NCBI GenBank assembly: GCA_037893225.1
Contig: JAZGUH010000225.1
Span: 806,001-870,000, forward strand
DNA from: Hippasteria phrygiana
Taxonomy: Eukaryota; Echinodermata; Asteroidea; Valvatida; Goniasteridae
Length of the DNA stretch: 64,000 bases
Direction of reading: 5' to 3'
The notes below the pieces were generated by a model that ran no database searches, was not told the DNA's origin, and saw nothing but the letters and a program-made list of their open reading frames with translations. The translations under genes and the position numbers were made by a program. This document shows, in pieces, positions 34,901 to 45,363 of this stretch (position 1 is the stretch's first letter; the number at the start of each line of letters is the position of its first letter).

Positions 34901-35951
34901 AGCCCCAGTGAGGAACACTATCACATACATAAACATTACACCCATAACATTTACCTCTTTCTACAATACAGGGGAACGTTCGAGCTACTGACGCAGGGCG
35001 ACACCACTACCACATATACAGCCAGCCAGCAAACCCTTCTACACGCACTGGACATCAAAACTCCAGACGACTTCCAGGAACTCCTGCCAATATCACTCAC
35101 TGTGACCTACACCGATGTTACACATGTCATCACCAAGGTTGACAACAGGTACATGCATAACGCACTCAATAAAAAATCACCACAACTTAACACTTCCAAC
35201 TATCACATTTTATTTACTAATTAAAAACACCTTCATTGAACATGATATTTCTCCTATATAATCTAAACACAGACCAAGCACATCAAAGCACTGCAACCTT
35301 AATTATCGTAAACATCTCCACTATAAGTTTCTGTACAAAATCATCATGCTGTACAGATCTTTACAACTAAGCCCCAAAACCCTCGCCACTTTATACTCCC
35401 ATACTCCATTCAAGCGTACCGAATAGCACTTGTACTGTGCTAACATCATGTGCCCCATGCTAAGAATCTCACTTTCATAGTACAGCTACTGGCAGGCATA
35501 ACACACCAACCATGCACCAACACAGTACAAACTCTGCATTTTGCCTCTGTTGTTTTTAAGCCTTTCTACTCAAACGCAAACACGTATTATTATTCCAAAC
35601 TAAAAATTGGTTATTATTTTTTCCCCTCGTTATTATTTAACATCAGATAAGATGCAAGCTCATAACAACTTCAAACTCTACAAATATGAGCACAATTCAT
35701 TGACAATGTGCACAGGTGTACTGACATCATCCTGACATCATCATGTCACACATTATTTGCAGAAAACCACCAAAACAAACTTTTTTTTAAAACTTCATAT
35801 CTCATATGGCACACTTCACAACGTTTCCATATTTTGCAATTACATACATCTAATATTGAGCTACATTATTTTGTATTTTCACAGCGCTAAAGAAGAACAA
35901 GCTCCATCCACTTCCACCGGTGCCATGAGTGAAGACGCTGCAGAAAACTAA
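28776..35951 (+). CDS. RPA-like OB-fold single-stranded-DNA-binding protein, six coding exons
   Basis: Reconstructed from GT-AG sites: 28776-28997, 30382-30516, 31888-32103, 32534-32592, 34972-35148, 35885-35951. Phases are 0,0,0,2,2 and the joined frame encodes 291 residues, ending in an acidic Ser/Thr-rich tail. The start codon abuts a 3' splice site, so a non-coding 5' exon is expected. Residues about 108-191 (exons 2-3) show the OB-fold pattern of RPA DNA-binding domains: VSIIGKVIS, then ELRDLND, VNLWS, a VTI.NIYSKPYNG strand and a ST.TFVE end. The N-terminal part (DIITQDG...LPVGAFKEAT...ILRITAQS) looks like a partial second OB-type module. Role inferred: single-strand DNA binding. RPA-like proteins are known in some Helitrons, and a Helentron gene lies divergently 8 kb away. 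It could equally be a host gene. Confidence 0.8.
28998..30381 (+). other. RPA-like gene, intron 1
   Basis: GT-AG intron, AT-rich. It contains a 19-base C run (29599-29617). No internal gene recognised. Confidence 0.7.
30382..30516 (+). CDS. RPA-like gene, coding exon 2
   Basis: 45 codons, phase 0. The acceptor is CTTCCTCAATGCAG and the donor is TCA/GTAAGT. It encodes the first strand of the OB fold (RVSIIGKVIS). Confidence 0.8.
30517..31887 (+). other. RPA-like gene, intron 2
   Basis: GT-AG intron of 1,371 bp, AT-rich. Open frames within it, such as the 113-codon one at 31320-31661, have low-complexity composition and are treated as chance. Confidence 0.65.
31888..32103 (+). CDS. RPA-like gene, coding exon 3 (OB-fold core)
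   Basis: 72 codons, phase 0. The acceptor is CATCCAACAG and the donor is GAG/GTAACA. It carries the most diagnostic part: KEVELRDLND, VNLWS, TICNIYSKPYNGQ, STSKTFVE. Confidence 0.85.
32104..32533 (+). other. RPA-like gene, intron 3
   Basis: GT-AG intron ending in TATTCTTTTCCAG. No internal feature recognised. Confidence 0.65.
32534..32592 (+). CDS. RPA-like gene, coding exon 4
   Basis: 59 bp, too short to stand out as an open frame. It is supported by a strong acceptor (TTTTCCAG), a consensus donor (AAG/GTAAGT) and frame compatibility on both sides. It encodes 19 residues plus two bases of an Arg codon completed in exon 5. Confidence 0.75.
32618..32815 (-). mobile_element. MITE with TTAACCCTAAC-type end, copy 2, in intron 4
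   Basis: Inverted relative to copy 1 (3141-3360). The TTAACCCTAACC end is intact at 32618; the other end has diverged. It starts 25 bases after the exon-4 donor, so it inserted close to, but without breaking, the splice site. Confidence 0.7.
32816..34208 (+). other. RPA-like gene, intron 4, left part
   Basis: AT-rich intron sequence with A runs at about 33893-33925. No gene seen. Confidence 0.5.
34209..34866. mobile_element. non-autonomous transposon with poly-C arms, in intron 4
   Basis: The left end, CAGTAGCAGATCC, and the right end, AGATCCGCCC, are inverted-repeat-like (compare CAGTGGCGGATCC-type ends common in animal non-autonomous elements). Both ends are followed inward by G-rich and C-only tracts (C23 at 34256-34278, C17 at 34827-34843). 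Flanks CTCAATGC and CTAAATGC form a possible 8-bp target duplication with one mismatch, which would fit hAT. No transposase. Boundaries are approximate. Confidence 0.6.
34225..34249 (+). other. G-quadruplex candidate
   Basis: Four G runs of 3, 5, 6 and 5 separated by loops of 1-2 bases, on the transcribed sense strand of the RPA-like gene's intron 4 and directly before a C23 tract. Sequence-based prediction only. Confidence 0.5.
34972..35148 (+). CDS. RPA-like gene, coding exon 5
   Basis: 177 bp. The acceptor is CTCTTTCTACAATACAG and the donor is CAACAG/GTACAT. It encodes the region GTFELLTQGD through ITKVDN, a strand-rich stretch continuing from the OB fold, possibly a C-terminal oligomerisation or second DNA-binding region. 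Confidence 0.8.
35885..35951 (+). CDS. RPA-like gene, coding exon 6 and stop
   Basis: The acceptor is TTTTGTATTTTCACAG. It encodes a short acidic, Ser/Thr-rich tail (AKEEQAPSTSTG..., ending EDAAEN) and TAA at 35949-35951. Confidence 0.75.
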
Positions 35952-35954
35952 ACT

Positions 35955-36171
35955 GCAAGACCCATCATATCAACATGATATGAAAAAACCAGAACTGCCC
36001 TCGCATGCGGAACAGTAAACATGCAACACTGTAAATAGACCACTGTGTTATTTATTATATTCTTACATGTATACTCCTTTTAAGGGCCGTTCATACAATA
36101 CGTACACACAAAACGCCAACTTCCTTGTGGTCTCAAAAGAATAACGTCCAAGGTCCCATACCAAGGTCCCA
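35955..36171 (+). repeat. duplicated 3' flank, copy 1
   Basis: Begins directly after the RPA-like stop codon with GCAAGACCCATCATATC. It recurs almost unchanged from 36451. It ends in two units of the 13-bp minisatellite motif. It is probably 3' untranslated sequence of the gene. Confidence 0.8.
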
Positions 36172-36452
36172 TGTCACCTTTGACATATGTTAAATGTTGA
36201 ACCTGCATTTTATTTCACCAGTACTTCAATCTTTCAAATGGTGCTATTTTTATGTTTATCCTCACATGACCTTTGACTTTGGTATGTGATCTTGGACTCT
36301 AACATATGACATTCTCATGTTACGTGTATGTCATGCGGGTGGTTGCAATTGGACTTCTACGTTTTTTAATGAGGAAGTTGTTTATGTTCAACCCATTGTA
36401 AAACTTGTGATTACATGTTTGTTGACCTGGATATGTGACCTGTGACTTGTGC
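36172..36452. repeat. 281-bp inverted-repeat arm, left
   Basis: Reverse complement of 37046-37327, with few differences (for example ACCTGCATTTTATTTCACC here and GGTGAAATAAAATGCAGGT there). It belongs to the TGACCTTTGAC-type repeat family seen at 4.3 kb. Confidence 0.85.
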
Positions 36453-36642
36453 AAGACCCATCATATCAACATGATATAAACAAACCAGAACTGCCCTCAC
36501 ATGCGGAACAGTAAACACCAACACTGTAAATAGACCACTGTGTTATTTATTATATTCTTACATGTATACTCCTTTTAAGGGCCGTTCATACAATACGTAC
36601 ACACAAAATGCCAACTTCCTTGTGGTCTCAAAAGAATAACGT
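36453..36642 (+). repeat. duplicated 3' flank, copy 2
   Basis: Direct repeat of 35955-36147 (offset about 496). Here it leads into the expanded minisatellite rather than into a two-unit version. Confidence 0.8.
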
Positions 36643-36957
36643 CCAAGGTCCCATACCAAGGTCCCATACCAAGGTCCCATACCAAGGTCCCATACCAAGG
36701 TCCCATACCAAGGTCCCATACCAAGGTCCCATACCAAGGTCCCATACCAAGGTCCCATACCAAGGTCCCATACCAAGGTCCCATACCAAGGTCCCATACC
36801 AAGGTCCCATACCAAGGTCCCATACCAAGGTCCCATACCAAGGTCCCATACCAAGGTCCCATACCAAGGTCCCATACCAAGGTCCCATACCAAGGTCCCA
36901 TACCAAGGTCCCATACCAAGGTCCCATACCAAGGTCCCATTCCAAGGTCCCATTCCA
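36643..36957. repeat. 13-bp minisatellite (CCAAGGTCCCATA), about 24 units
   Basis: Nearly perfect tandem units of CCAAGGTCCCATA; the last two carry CATT. Because 13 is not a multiple of 3 and the unit lacks stops, long open frames appear on both strands, reading GPWYGTLVWDLGM-type or QGPIPRSHTKVPY-type repeats. These are by-products, not genes. Confidence 0.97.
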
Positions 36958-37045
36958 AAGTCATCTACAATCAAATTGTAACGTGCTACACATGCCAAAT
37001 TCACCCCATTTGAAAAGTTGAAATACAATTGCAACCAAATGTGTT

Positions 37046-37327
37046 TCACAAGTCACAGGTCACATACCCAGGTCAACAAACATGTAATCACAAGTTTTAC
37101 AATGGGTTGAACATAAACAACTTCCTCATTAAAAAACGTAGAAGTCCAATTGCAACCACCCGCATGACATACACGTAACATGAGAACGTCATATGTTAGA
37201 GTCCAAGATCACATACCAAAGTCAAAGGTCATCTGAGAAGAAACATAAAAATAGCCCCATTTGAAAGATTGAAGTACTGGTGAAATAAAATGCAGGTTCA
37301 ACATTTAACATATGTCAAAGGTGACAC
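37046..37327. repeat. 281-bp inverted-repeat arm, right
   Basis: Pairs with 36172-36452. Together the arms enclose the second 3'-flank copy and the minisatellite (about 593 bp). An AATAAA at about 37284 could act as a polyadenylation signal for the RPA-like gene if transcripts run this far. Confidence 0.8.
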
Positions 37328-38899
37328 ACCAAACTCAAAGGTCATCTGACATCAAGTTGTATAATAACCTAAACATGTCAAATTACTCTCATCTGAACAG
37401 TTCAAGTCCAATTAAAATCACACCTCATCTGTGGATACAACATAGCAACATTTATATGACATTGATGTTACATGTCGCATCACAGTCAAAGGTCATTGGA
37501 AAGTTAAAGTCTAATTGCAATCAAACTTCAGTCATAGGTGCATTGTATTATTAGTTACCCACCGCACGCTGGTCGTGCAAAAAAACAAATACTGAAGTCA
37601 AAGGTCATTTCAGATCATCTTATAAAAACAACTCACAATGTACATTTGCTCTATTTAAAAAGTTGAAAAACCAATACAATGTCCAAACAAAGCGTCACAT
37701 GTGATCCACAAATCACCTTACATAAATACAGGACATCGATTTCATAATTCAATAAACGCAAATTGACGCTTCCCCTACACTACACATTGCCTTCAACCCC
37801 CTCCCCCTGTACACATGGTGCATGCAATGTCATCAACACCCCTCCCCCCTCATGCGTACGTACTTTATGCACGGTCCCCCTTATAATATATAACCACCCA
37901 ATAACTTTACACAAATATATAACAAAATCATCAACAATCACTCTAAAAAAAAAATGGTTTGAAAAAAACATTTAGTAAATATGTCTCCAACCAATATATT
38001 TGTCAATTCGAACCAAAACCATTGGTTTTTTTAAACTAATCTCCAGGTACAATAAAAAATAGTACTGGTTATTTTCACCAATATTTTCGTTAGAATTAAC
38101 CAATATATTTGTTAGACACATCTCTACAAATCAAATGATTATTAACCTATCTCAATTTAGAGTATTGCTAATCACACCCAAACTTCACAATCTTTTGTCA
38201 AATCCAGTGCTACTTTTGCACCTTTTAAACAAACCAAACAAAAAATAGTTACACCTTCGATCTCTAAAAAGTAATTTTATTGTAATTCATAGTTTTAAAG
38301 TTTACATATGTTAAAACAACAAACCTTATAACCATGTTAACAGTTGTTTAAAAAGTTCCTTCGTTAATAAAAACAATACCTGTTGAAACAAGACCCAAAC
38401 TAGTCCGACAATTATTGTGTTTGTCCAAGTTTTACCTGAACACCAACAACTGGATCTTCATTTCATCTCGTGTGCGTCAAACACGTCACCCTTCCTTCTG
38501 GTCCAAACCGGAAATGCCTCGTAATTCGAAAACTAAATTTTTAAAAATCAATATAAAATCAAACCAGATATCTGATTTTTCTGAATAGAATAATGATAGA
38601 CTGATCCAGGGTCTTAATTTTTGATTCTGCGTGCAAAATCACGTGACCCTTCCTTCCGGTCCAAACCGGAAGTGCCTATATAATTTGCAAGTGCAAAAAC
38701 ATGTAAACTTCCTTTCAACAATAATAGTCTCCGACTAGGTTGTATTTCAAAAAATCATAACCGGAACGTCATATAATGTTAGAGCGCCCTCTAGCGGCAG
38801 ATTGAAAAAAATTTAAAATGAACAATTAGTTGATGTGTGGCGAAGTTTGCTGAAATCACTTTATAATTAATGTATATAATCAGCTTCCTGCTAAGAACA
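37328..38899. other. non-coding spacer with TGACCTTTGAC-type and other diverged repeats
   Basis: Up to about 37720 it continues the CAAAGGTCAT-containing repeat family. The rest is AT-rich. ACCAATATATTTGT occurs twice (about 37991 and 38097). A block with CCTTCCTTC.GGTCCAAACCGGAA occurs twice, near 38490 and 38648. No gene recognised. Confidence 0.5.
38784..38797 (-). promoter_or_regulatory. CTCF-like motif at the array border
   Basis: The minus strand reads CCGCTAGAGGGCGC, matching the CTCF core consensus at nearly every position. It lies just outside the large CRE array. Motif match only. Confidence 0.35.
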
Positions 38900-39454
38900 A
38901 CTTCAGGGGGAGAAATTTAAAGATTGATGATGTCACCAGACAAGAAGTTACAATGAAAAAACTTAAACCTTAAACAAATTGCTGAAAAATCAACCGCGGG
39001 AGATATAATCCAGATTTTTCCTTCGGATAGCAGAGTTAACATAGCCCCTGAGCTTTCTGATAATGACGTCACAATGATGTCATCAAGTATCAGATTACAA
39101 GCACTTTAAGATTTCTAGATTTAATCTTTGAAAATCGATTGAAGATCAACCGTGAGAGATCTGATTTTGCTTTTTATGGGAACTGATAGACTAATCCTTG
39201 CAAGTGGTAAAGATGAAAACTTATGCGACGTAACGATGACGCTATCTGACGATTTTATTTCAATTTTTAGGTTTTCAATTTTGTTTTTTTTCTTCTTGCA
39301 GGATATTTCGATCAATACTGTTTTTATTCTGTAAAACAACGTACTTTAGTATTATAGACAAACTACATCTCACGCAGCAAAACAATCTTTCACTAAACAA
39401 AAAACAAAAACGGAAAAGCCATGTGTTCTGTTAAAACAGACACACTATGTCTAG

Positions 39455-40949
39455 TTTTTTTTTTTTGTGCTTCCTTTTCAGACTTTTTTCCCATAGCATT
39501 TGTACACGTTTTCTTTCTTACCGGCACTTTGGCTACTTTGGTGCACCCGATTGACTTTAAACTTGGCAGACACTTAGACAAACTGCTCAGAATGTGTCCC
39601 GAACTTTTTGGTCATGATGACGTCATCACGTGATTTTTTATGAATTTTTGAAATTTGAAAATCGTAAAATTCTTTTCAATATATCTAGCGAACGAAACAA
39701 GATATTTTCAAAATTCTTTTTGTTATAGCTTTGGTATGTCTCAAAGATATGCCCTAAAACGGAGAAAATGTGTGACGTCATGATGACATCATCAAAAATG
39801 TGCTTTTTTAAAACACATATAAGGATAGGTCCGATCGTCATGAAAATTGGTGGGTAGGTAGATACTGGCACTAGCATGCAAAATCCAAAGTGACGTCATG
39901 ATGACGTCATCACGTGATTTGTTATGAATTTTTGAAATTTTGAAAATCGTAACATTCTTTTAAATATATCTGGCAAACAAAACAAGATATTTTCAAAATT
40001 CTTTTTGTTATAGCTTTGGTAGGTCTCAAAGATATGCCCTAAAAAGGAAAAAAATGTGTGACGTCATGATGACATCATCAAAAATGTGCTTTTTTAAAAC
40101 ACATATAAGGATAGGTCCGATCGTCATGAAAATTGGTGGGTAGGTAGATACTGGCACTAGCATGCAAAATCCAAAGTGACGTCATGATGACGTCATCACG
40201 TGATTTGTTATGAATTTTTGAAATTTTGAAATCGTAACATTCTTTTAAATATATCTCGCAAACAAAACAAGATATTTTCAAAATTCTTTTTCATACAGCT
40301 TTTGGTATGTCTCAAAGATATGCCCTAAAAGGCGAAAATTGTGTGACGTCATAATGACGTCATCAATTTTTTTCTTTTTACGCATGTAAGGGTCGGTCCG
40401 ATTAAAAAAAATGTATATATTGAATTTTTCTCCACCTAATTCAACAATTTCGTGATCGTGGCTAACTCAAGTATTAAGAAATAACAGGCATCTGAAAATT
40501 GTGACCAAATTCAATATAACACAAAGGAATTCTGGGAAGGACAGAAACCATGGCTTTCATGTGGCATGCTGTCTATAAAGAGTTGATCTCTAGTCTTTTT
40601 TTCAAGTCGTTAGACAAGTCGTAGGCAGACACTTACACCAACTGCTCAGAATGTGCGCCGAACTTTTACGTCATGATGACGTCATCACATGTCATGTGAC
40701 GTCATCTTAAAGGTGCATTTTTTGAAGCCATATATATATCTACAAAAGTACAAGTCAGATTAAGTTAAAACGTGGTATTTAGTTATGCCAGCATGTGTTA
40801 GATGAAAATTTATGTGACGTCATGATGACGTCATCGGCTAATTTTCTATAATTTTTTTCATTTTTGAAATTTCATTTAAATCACATACTTTTACACAAAA
40901 AAACAAAACAGCCCTGTGTTTGTCCACAAACACTGCACCATACATCTAG
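39455..40949. repeat. array unit 1 (1,495 bp)
   Basis: T-tract anchor to T-tract anchor. Its preceding border is diverged (GTTAAAACAGACACACTATG). From 39467 it is the start of the block repeated at 50722. Confidence 0.8.
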
Positions 40950-43007
40950 TTTTTTTTTTGCTTCCTTTTCAGACTTTTTGCCCATAGCATTTGTGCACGT
41001 TTTCTTTCTTACCGGCACTTTGGCTACTTTGGTACACCCGATTGCCTTTAAACTTGGCAGACACTTAGACCAACTGCTCAGAATGTGTCCCGAACTTTTT
41101 GGTCATGATGACGTCATCACGTGATTTTTTATGAATTTTTGAAATTTGAAAATCGTAACATTCTTTTCAATATATCTAGCGAACAAAACAAGATATTTTA
41201 AAAATTCTTTTTGCTATAGCTTTGGTATGTCTCAAAGATATGCCCTAAAAAGTAAAAATTGTGTGACGTCATGATGACGTCATCAAAAATGTGCTTTTTT
41301 AAAACACATATAAGGATAGGTCCGATCGTCATGAAAATTGGTGGGTAGGTAGATACTGGCACTAGGATGCAAAATCCAAAATGACGTCATGATGACATCA
41401 TCACGTGATTTGTTATGAATTTTTGAAATTTTGAAAATCGTAACATTCTTTTCAATATATCTGGCAAACAAAACAAGATATTTTCAAAATTCTTTTTGTT
41501 ATAGCTTTGGTAGGTCTCAAAGATATGCCCTAAAAAGGAAAAAAATGTGTGACGTCATGATGACATCATCAAACATGTACTTTTTTAAAACACATATAAG
41601 GATAGGTCCGATCGTCATGCAAATTGGTGGGTAGGTAGATACTGGCACTAGGATGCAAAATCCAAAGTGACGTCATGATGACGTCATCACGTGATTTTTT
41701 ATGAATTTTTGAATTTTGAAAATCGTAACATTCTTTTCAATATATCTAGCGAACAAAACAAGATATTTTAAAAATTCTTTTTGCTATAGCTTTGGTATGT
41801 CTCAAAGATATGCCCTAAAAAGTAAAAATTGTGTGACGTCATGATGACGTCATCAAAAATGTGCTTTTTTAAAACACATATAAGGATAGGTCCGATCGTC
41901 ATGAAAATTGGTGGGTAGGTAGATACTGGCACTAGGATGCAAAATCCAAAGTGACGTCATGATGACGCCATCACGTGATTTGTTATGAATTTTTGAAATT
42001 TTGAAAATCGTAACATTCTTTTAAATATATCTCGCAAACGAAACAAGATATTTTCAAAATTCTTTTTGTTATAGCTTTGGTAGGTCTCAAAAATATGCCC
42101 TAAAAAGGAAAAAAATGTGTGACGTCATGATGACATCATCAAAAATGTGCTTTTTTAAAACACATATAAGGATAGATCCGATCGTCATGAAAATTGGTGG
42201 GTAGGTAGATACTGGCACTAGGATGCAAAATCCAAAGTGACGTCATGATGACGTCATCACGTGATTTGTTATGAATTTTTGAAATTTTGAAATCGTAACA
42301 TGCATTCTTTTAAATATATCTGGCAAACAAAACAAGATATTTTCAAAATTCTTTTTGATACAGCTTTTGGTATGTCTCAAAGATATGCCCTAAAAGGCGA
42401 AAATTGTGTGACGTCATAATGACGTCATCAATTTTTTTTTTTTACGCATGTAAGGGTCGGTCCGATTAAAAAAATGTATACATTGAATTTTTCTCTACCT
42501 AATTCAACAATTTCGTGATCGTGGCTCACTCAAGTATTAAGAAATAACAGGCATCTGAAAATTGTGACCAAATTCAATATAACACAAAGGAATTCTGGGA
42601 AGGACAGAAACCATGGCTTTCATGTGGCATGCTGTCTATAAAGAGTTGATCTCTAGTCTTTTTTTCAAGTCGTTAGACAAGTCGTAGGTAGACACTTACA
42701 CCAACTGCTCAGAATGTGCGCCGAACTTTTACGTCATGATGACGTCATCACATGTCACGTGACGTCATCTTAAAGGGGCATTTTTGGAAACCATATATCT
42801 ACAAAAGTACAAGTCAGATTAAGTTAAAACGTGGTATTTAGTTATGCCAGCATGAGTTAGATGAAAATTTATGTGACGTCATGATGACGTCATCGGCTAC
42901 TTTTCTATAATATTTTCATTTTTGAAAGTTCATTTAAATCACATAATTTTACACAAAAAAACAAAACAGCCCTGTGTTTGTCCACAAACACTGCACCATA
43001 CATCTAG
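40950..43007. repeat. array unit 2 (2,058 bp)
   Basis: Longer than unit 1 by about two A monomers. It contains the left end of the 2,356-bp tandem duplication (from about 41621). Confidence 0.8.
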
Positions 43008-45363
43008 TTTTTTTTTTTTTTTTTTTTTTTTTTTCCTTTTCAGACTTTTTCCCATAGCATTTGTACACGTTTTCTTTCTTACCGGCACTTTGGCTACTTT
43101 TATGGTACCGATTGACTTCAAACTTGGCAGACACTTAGACTATCTGCTCAGAATGTATGCCGAACATTTACGTCATGATGACGTCATCACGTGATTTTTT
43201 ATGAATTTTTGAAATTTGAAAATCGTAATATTCTTTTTAATATATCTAGCGAACAAAACAAGATATTTTCAAAATTCTTTTTGTTATAGCTTTGGTATGT
43301 CTCAAGGATATGCACTAAAAGAAAAAAAAATGTGTGATGTCATGATGACGTCATCAAAAATGTGCTTTTTTAAAACACATATAAGGATAGGTCCGATCGT
43401 CATGAAAATTGGTGGGTAGGTAGATACTGGCACTAGGATGCAAAATCCAAAATGACGTCATGATGACGTCATCACGTGATTTGTTATGAATTTTTGAAAT
43501 TTTGAAAATCGTAACATTCTTTTAAATATATCTGGCAAACAAAACAAGATATTTTCAAAATTCTTTTTGTTATAGCTTTGGTAGGTCTCAAAGATATGCC
43601 CTAAAAAGGAAAAGAATGTGTGACGTCATGATGACATCATCAAAAATGTCCTTTTTTAAAACACATATAAGGATAGGTCCGATCGTCATGAAAATTGGTG
43701 GGTAGGTAGATACTGCAACCAGCATGCAGAAGCCGAAGTGACGTCATGATGACGTCATCACGTGATTTTTTATGAATTTTTGAAATTTTGAAATCGTAAA
43801 ATTCTTTTAAATATATCTGGCAAACAAAACAAGATATTTTCAAAATTCTTTTTGTTATAGCTTTGGTAGGTCTCAAAGATATGCCCTAAAAAGGAAAAAA
43901 ATGTGTGACGTCATGATGACATCATCAAAAATGTGCTTTTTTAAAACACATATAAGGATAGGTCCAATCGTCATGAAAATTGGTGGGTAGGTAGATACTG
44001 GCACTAGGATGCAAAATCCAAAGTGACGTCATGATGACGTCATCACGTGATTTTTTATGAATTTTTGAATTTTGAAAATCGTAACATTCTTTTCAATATA
44101 TCTAGCGAACAAAACAAGATATTTTAAAAATTCTTTTTGCTATAGCTTTGGTATGTCTCAAAGATATGCCCTAAAAAGTAAAAATTGTGTGACGTCATGA
44201 TGACGTCATCAAAAATGTGCTTTTTTAAAACACATATAAGGATAGGTCCGATCGTCATGAAAATTGGTGGGTAGGTAGATACTGGCACTAGGATGCAAAA
44301 TCCAAAGTGACGTCATGATGACGCCATCACGTGATTTGTTATGAATTTTTGAAATTTTGAAAATCGTAACATTCTTTTAAATATATCTCGCAAACGAAAC
44401 AAGATATTTTCAAAATTCTTTTTGTTATAGCTTTGGTAGGTCTCAAAAATATGCCCTAAAAAGGAAAAAAATGTGTGACGTCATGATGACATCATCAAAA
44501 ATGTGCTTTTTTAAAACACATATAAGGATAGATCCGATCGTCATGAAAATTGGTGGGTAGGTAGATACTGGCACTAGGATGCAAAATCCAAAGTGACGTC
44601 ATGATGACGTCATCACGTGATTTGTTATGAATTTTTGAAATTTTGAAATCGTAACATGCATTCTTTTAAATATATCTGGCAAACAAAACAAGATATTTTC
44701 AAAATTCTTTTTGATACAGCTTTTGGTATGTCTCAAAGATATGCCCTAAAAGGCGAAAATTGTGTGACGTCATAATGACGTCATCAATTTTTTTTTTTTA
44801 CGCATGTAAGGGTCGGTCCGATTAAAAAAATGTATACATTGAATTTTTCTCTACCTAATTCAACAATTTCGTGATCGTGGCTCACTCAAGTATTAAGAAA
44901 TAACAGGCATCTGAAAATTGTGACCAAATTCAATATAACACAAAGGAATTCTGGGAAGGACAGAAACCATGGCTTTCATGTGGCATGCTGTCTATAAAGA
45001 GTTGATCTCTAGTCTTTTTTTCAAGTCGTTAGACAAGTCGTAGGTAGACACTTACACCAACTGCTCAGAATGTGCGCCGAACTTTTACGTCATGATGACG
45101 TCATCACATGTCACGTGACGTCATCTTAAAGGGGCATTTTTGGAAACCATATATCTACAAAAGTACAAGTCAGATTAAGTTAAAACGTGGTATTTAGTTA
45201 TGCCAGCATGAGTTAGATGAAAATTTATGTGACGTCATGATGACGTCATCGGCTACTTTTCTATAATATTTTCATTTTTGAAAGTTCATTTAAATCACAT
45301 AATTTTACACAAAAAAACAAAACAGCCCTGTGTTTGTCCACAAACACTGCACCATACATCTAG
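43008..45363. repeat. array unit 3 (2,356 bp)
   Basis: Exactly the period of the tandem duplication at 41621-46332. It starts with a run of 27 T. It is about three A monomers longer than unit 1. Confidence 0.85.

Noticed and set aside
36558..37049. Long minus-strand frame (163 codons) and overlapping plus-strand frames
   Set aside because: Entirely produced by the 13-bp minisatellite; no stop in the unit makes every frame open.
40864..41124. Many 60-96-codon frames in the array, often ending HDDVIT or reading FHDDRTYPYMCFKKAHF
   Set aside because: They are translations of the repeated CRE and monomer sequence on both strands, recur with each unit and change frame with T-tract length.
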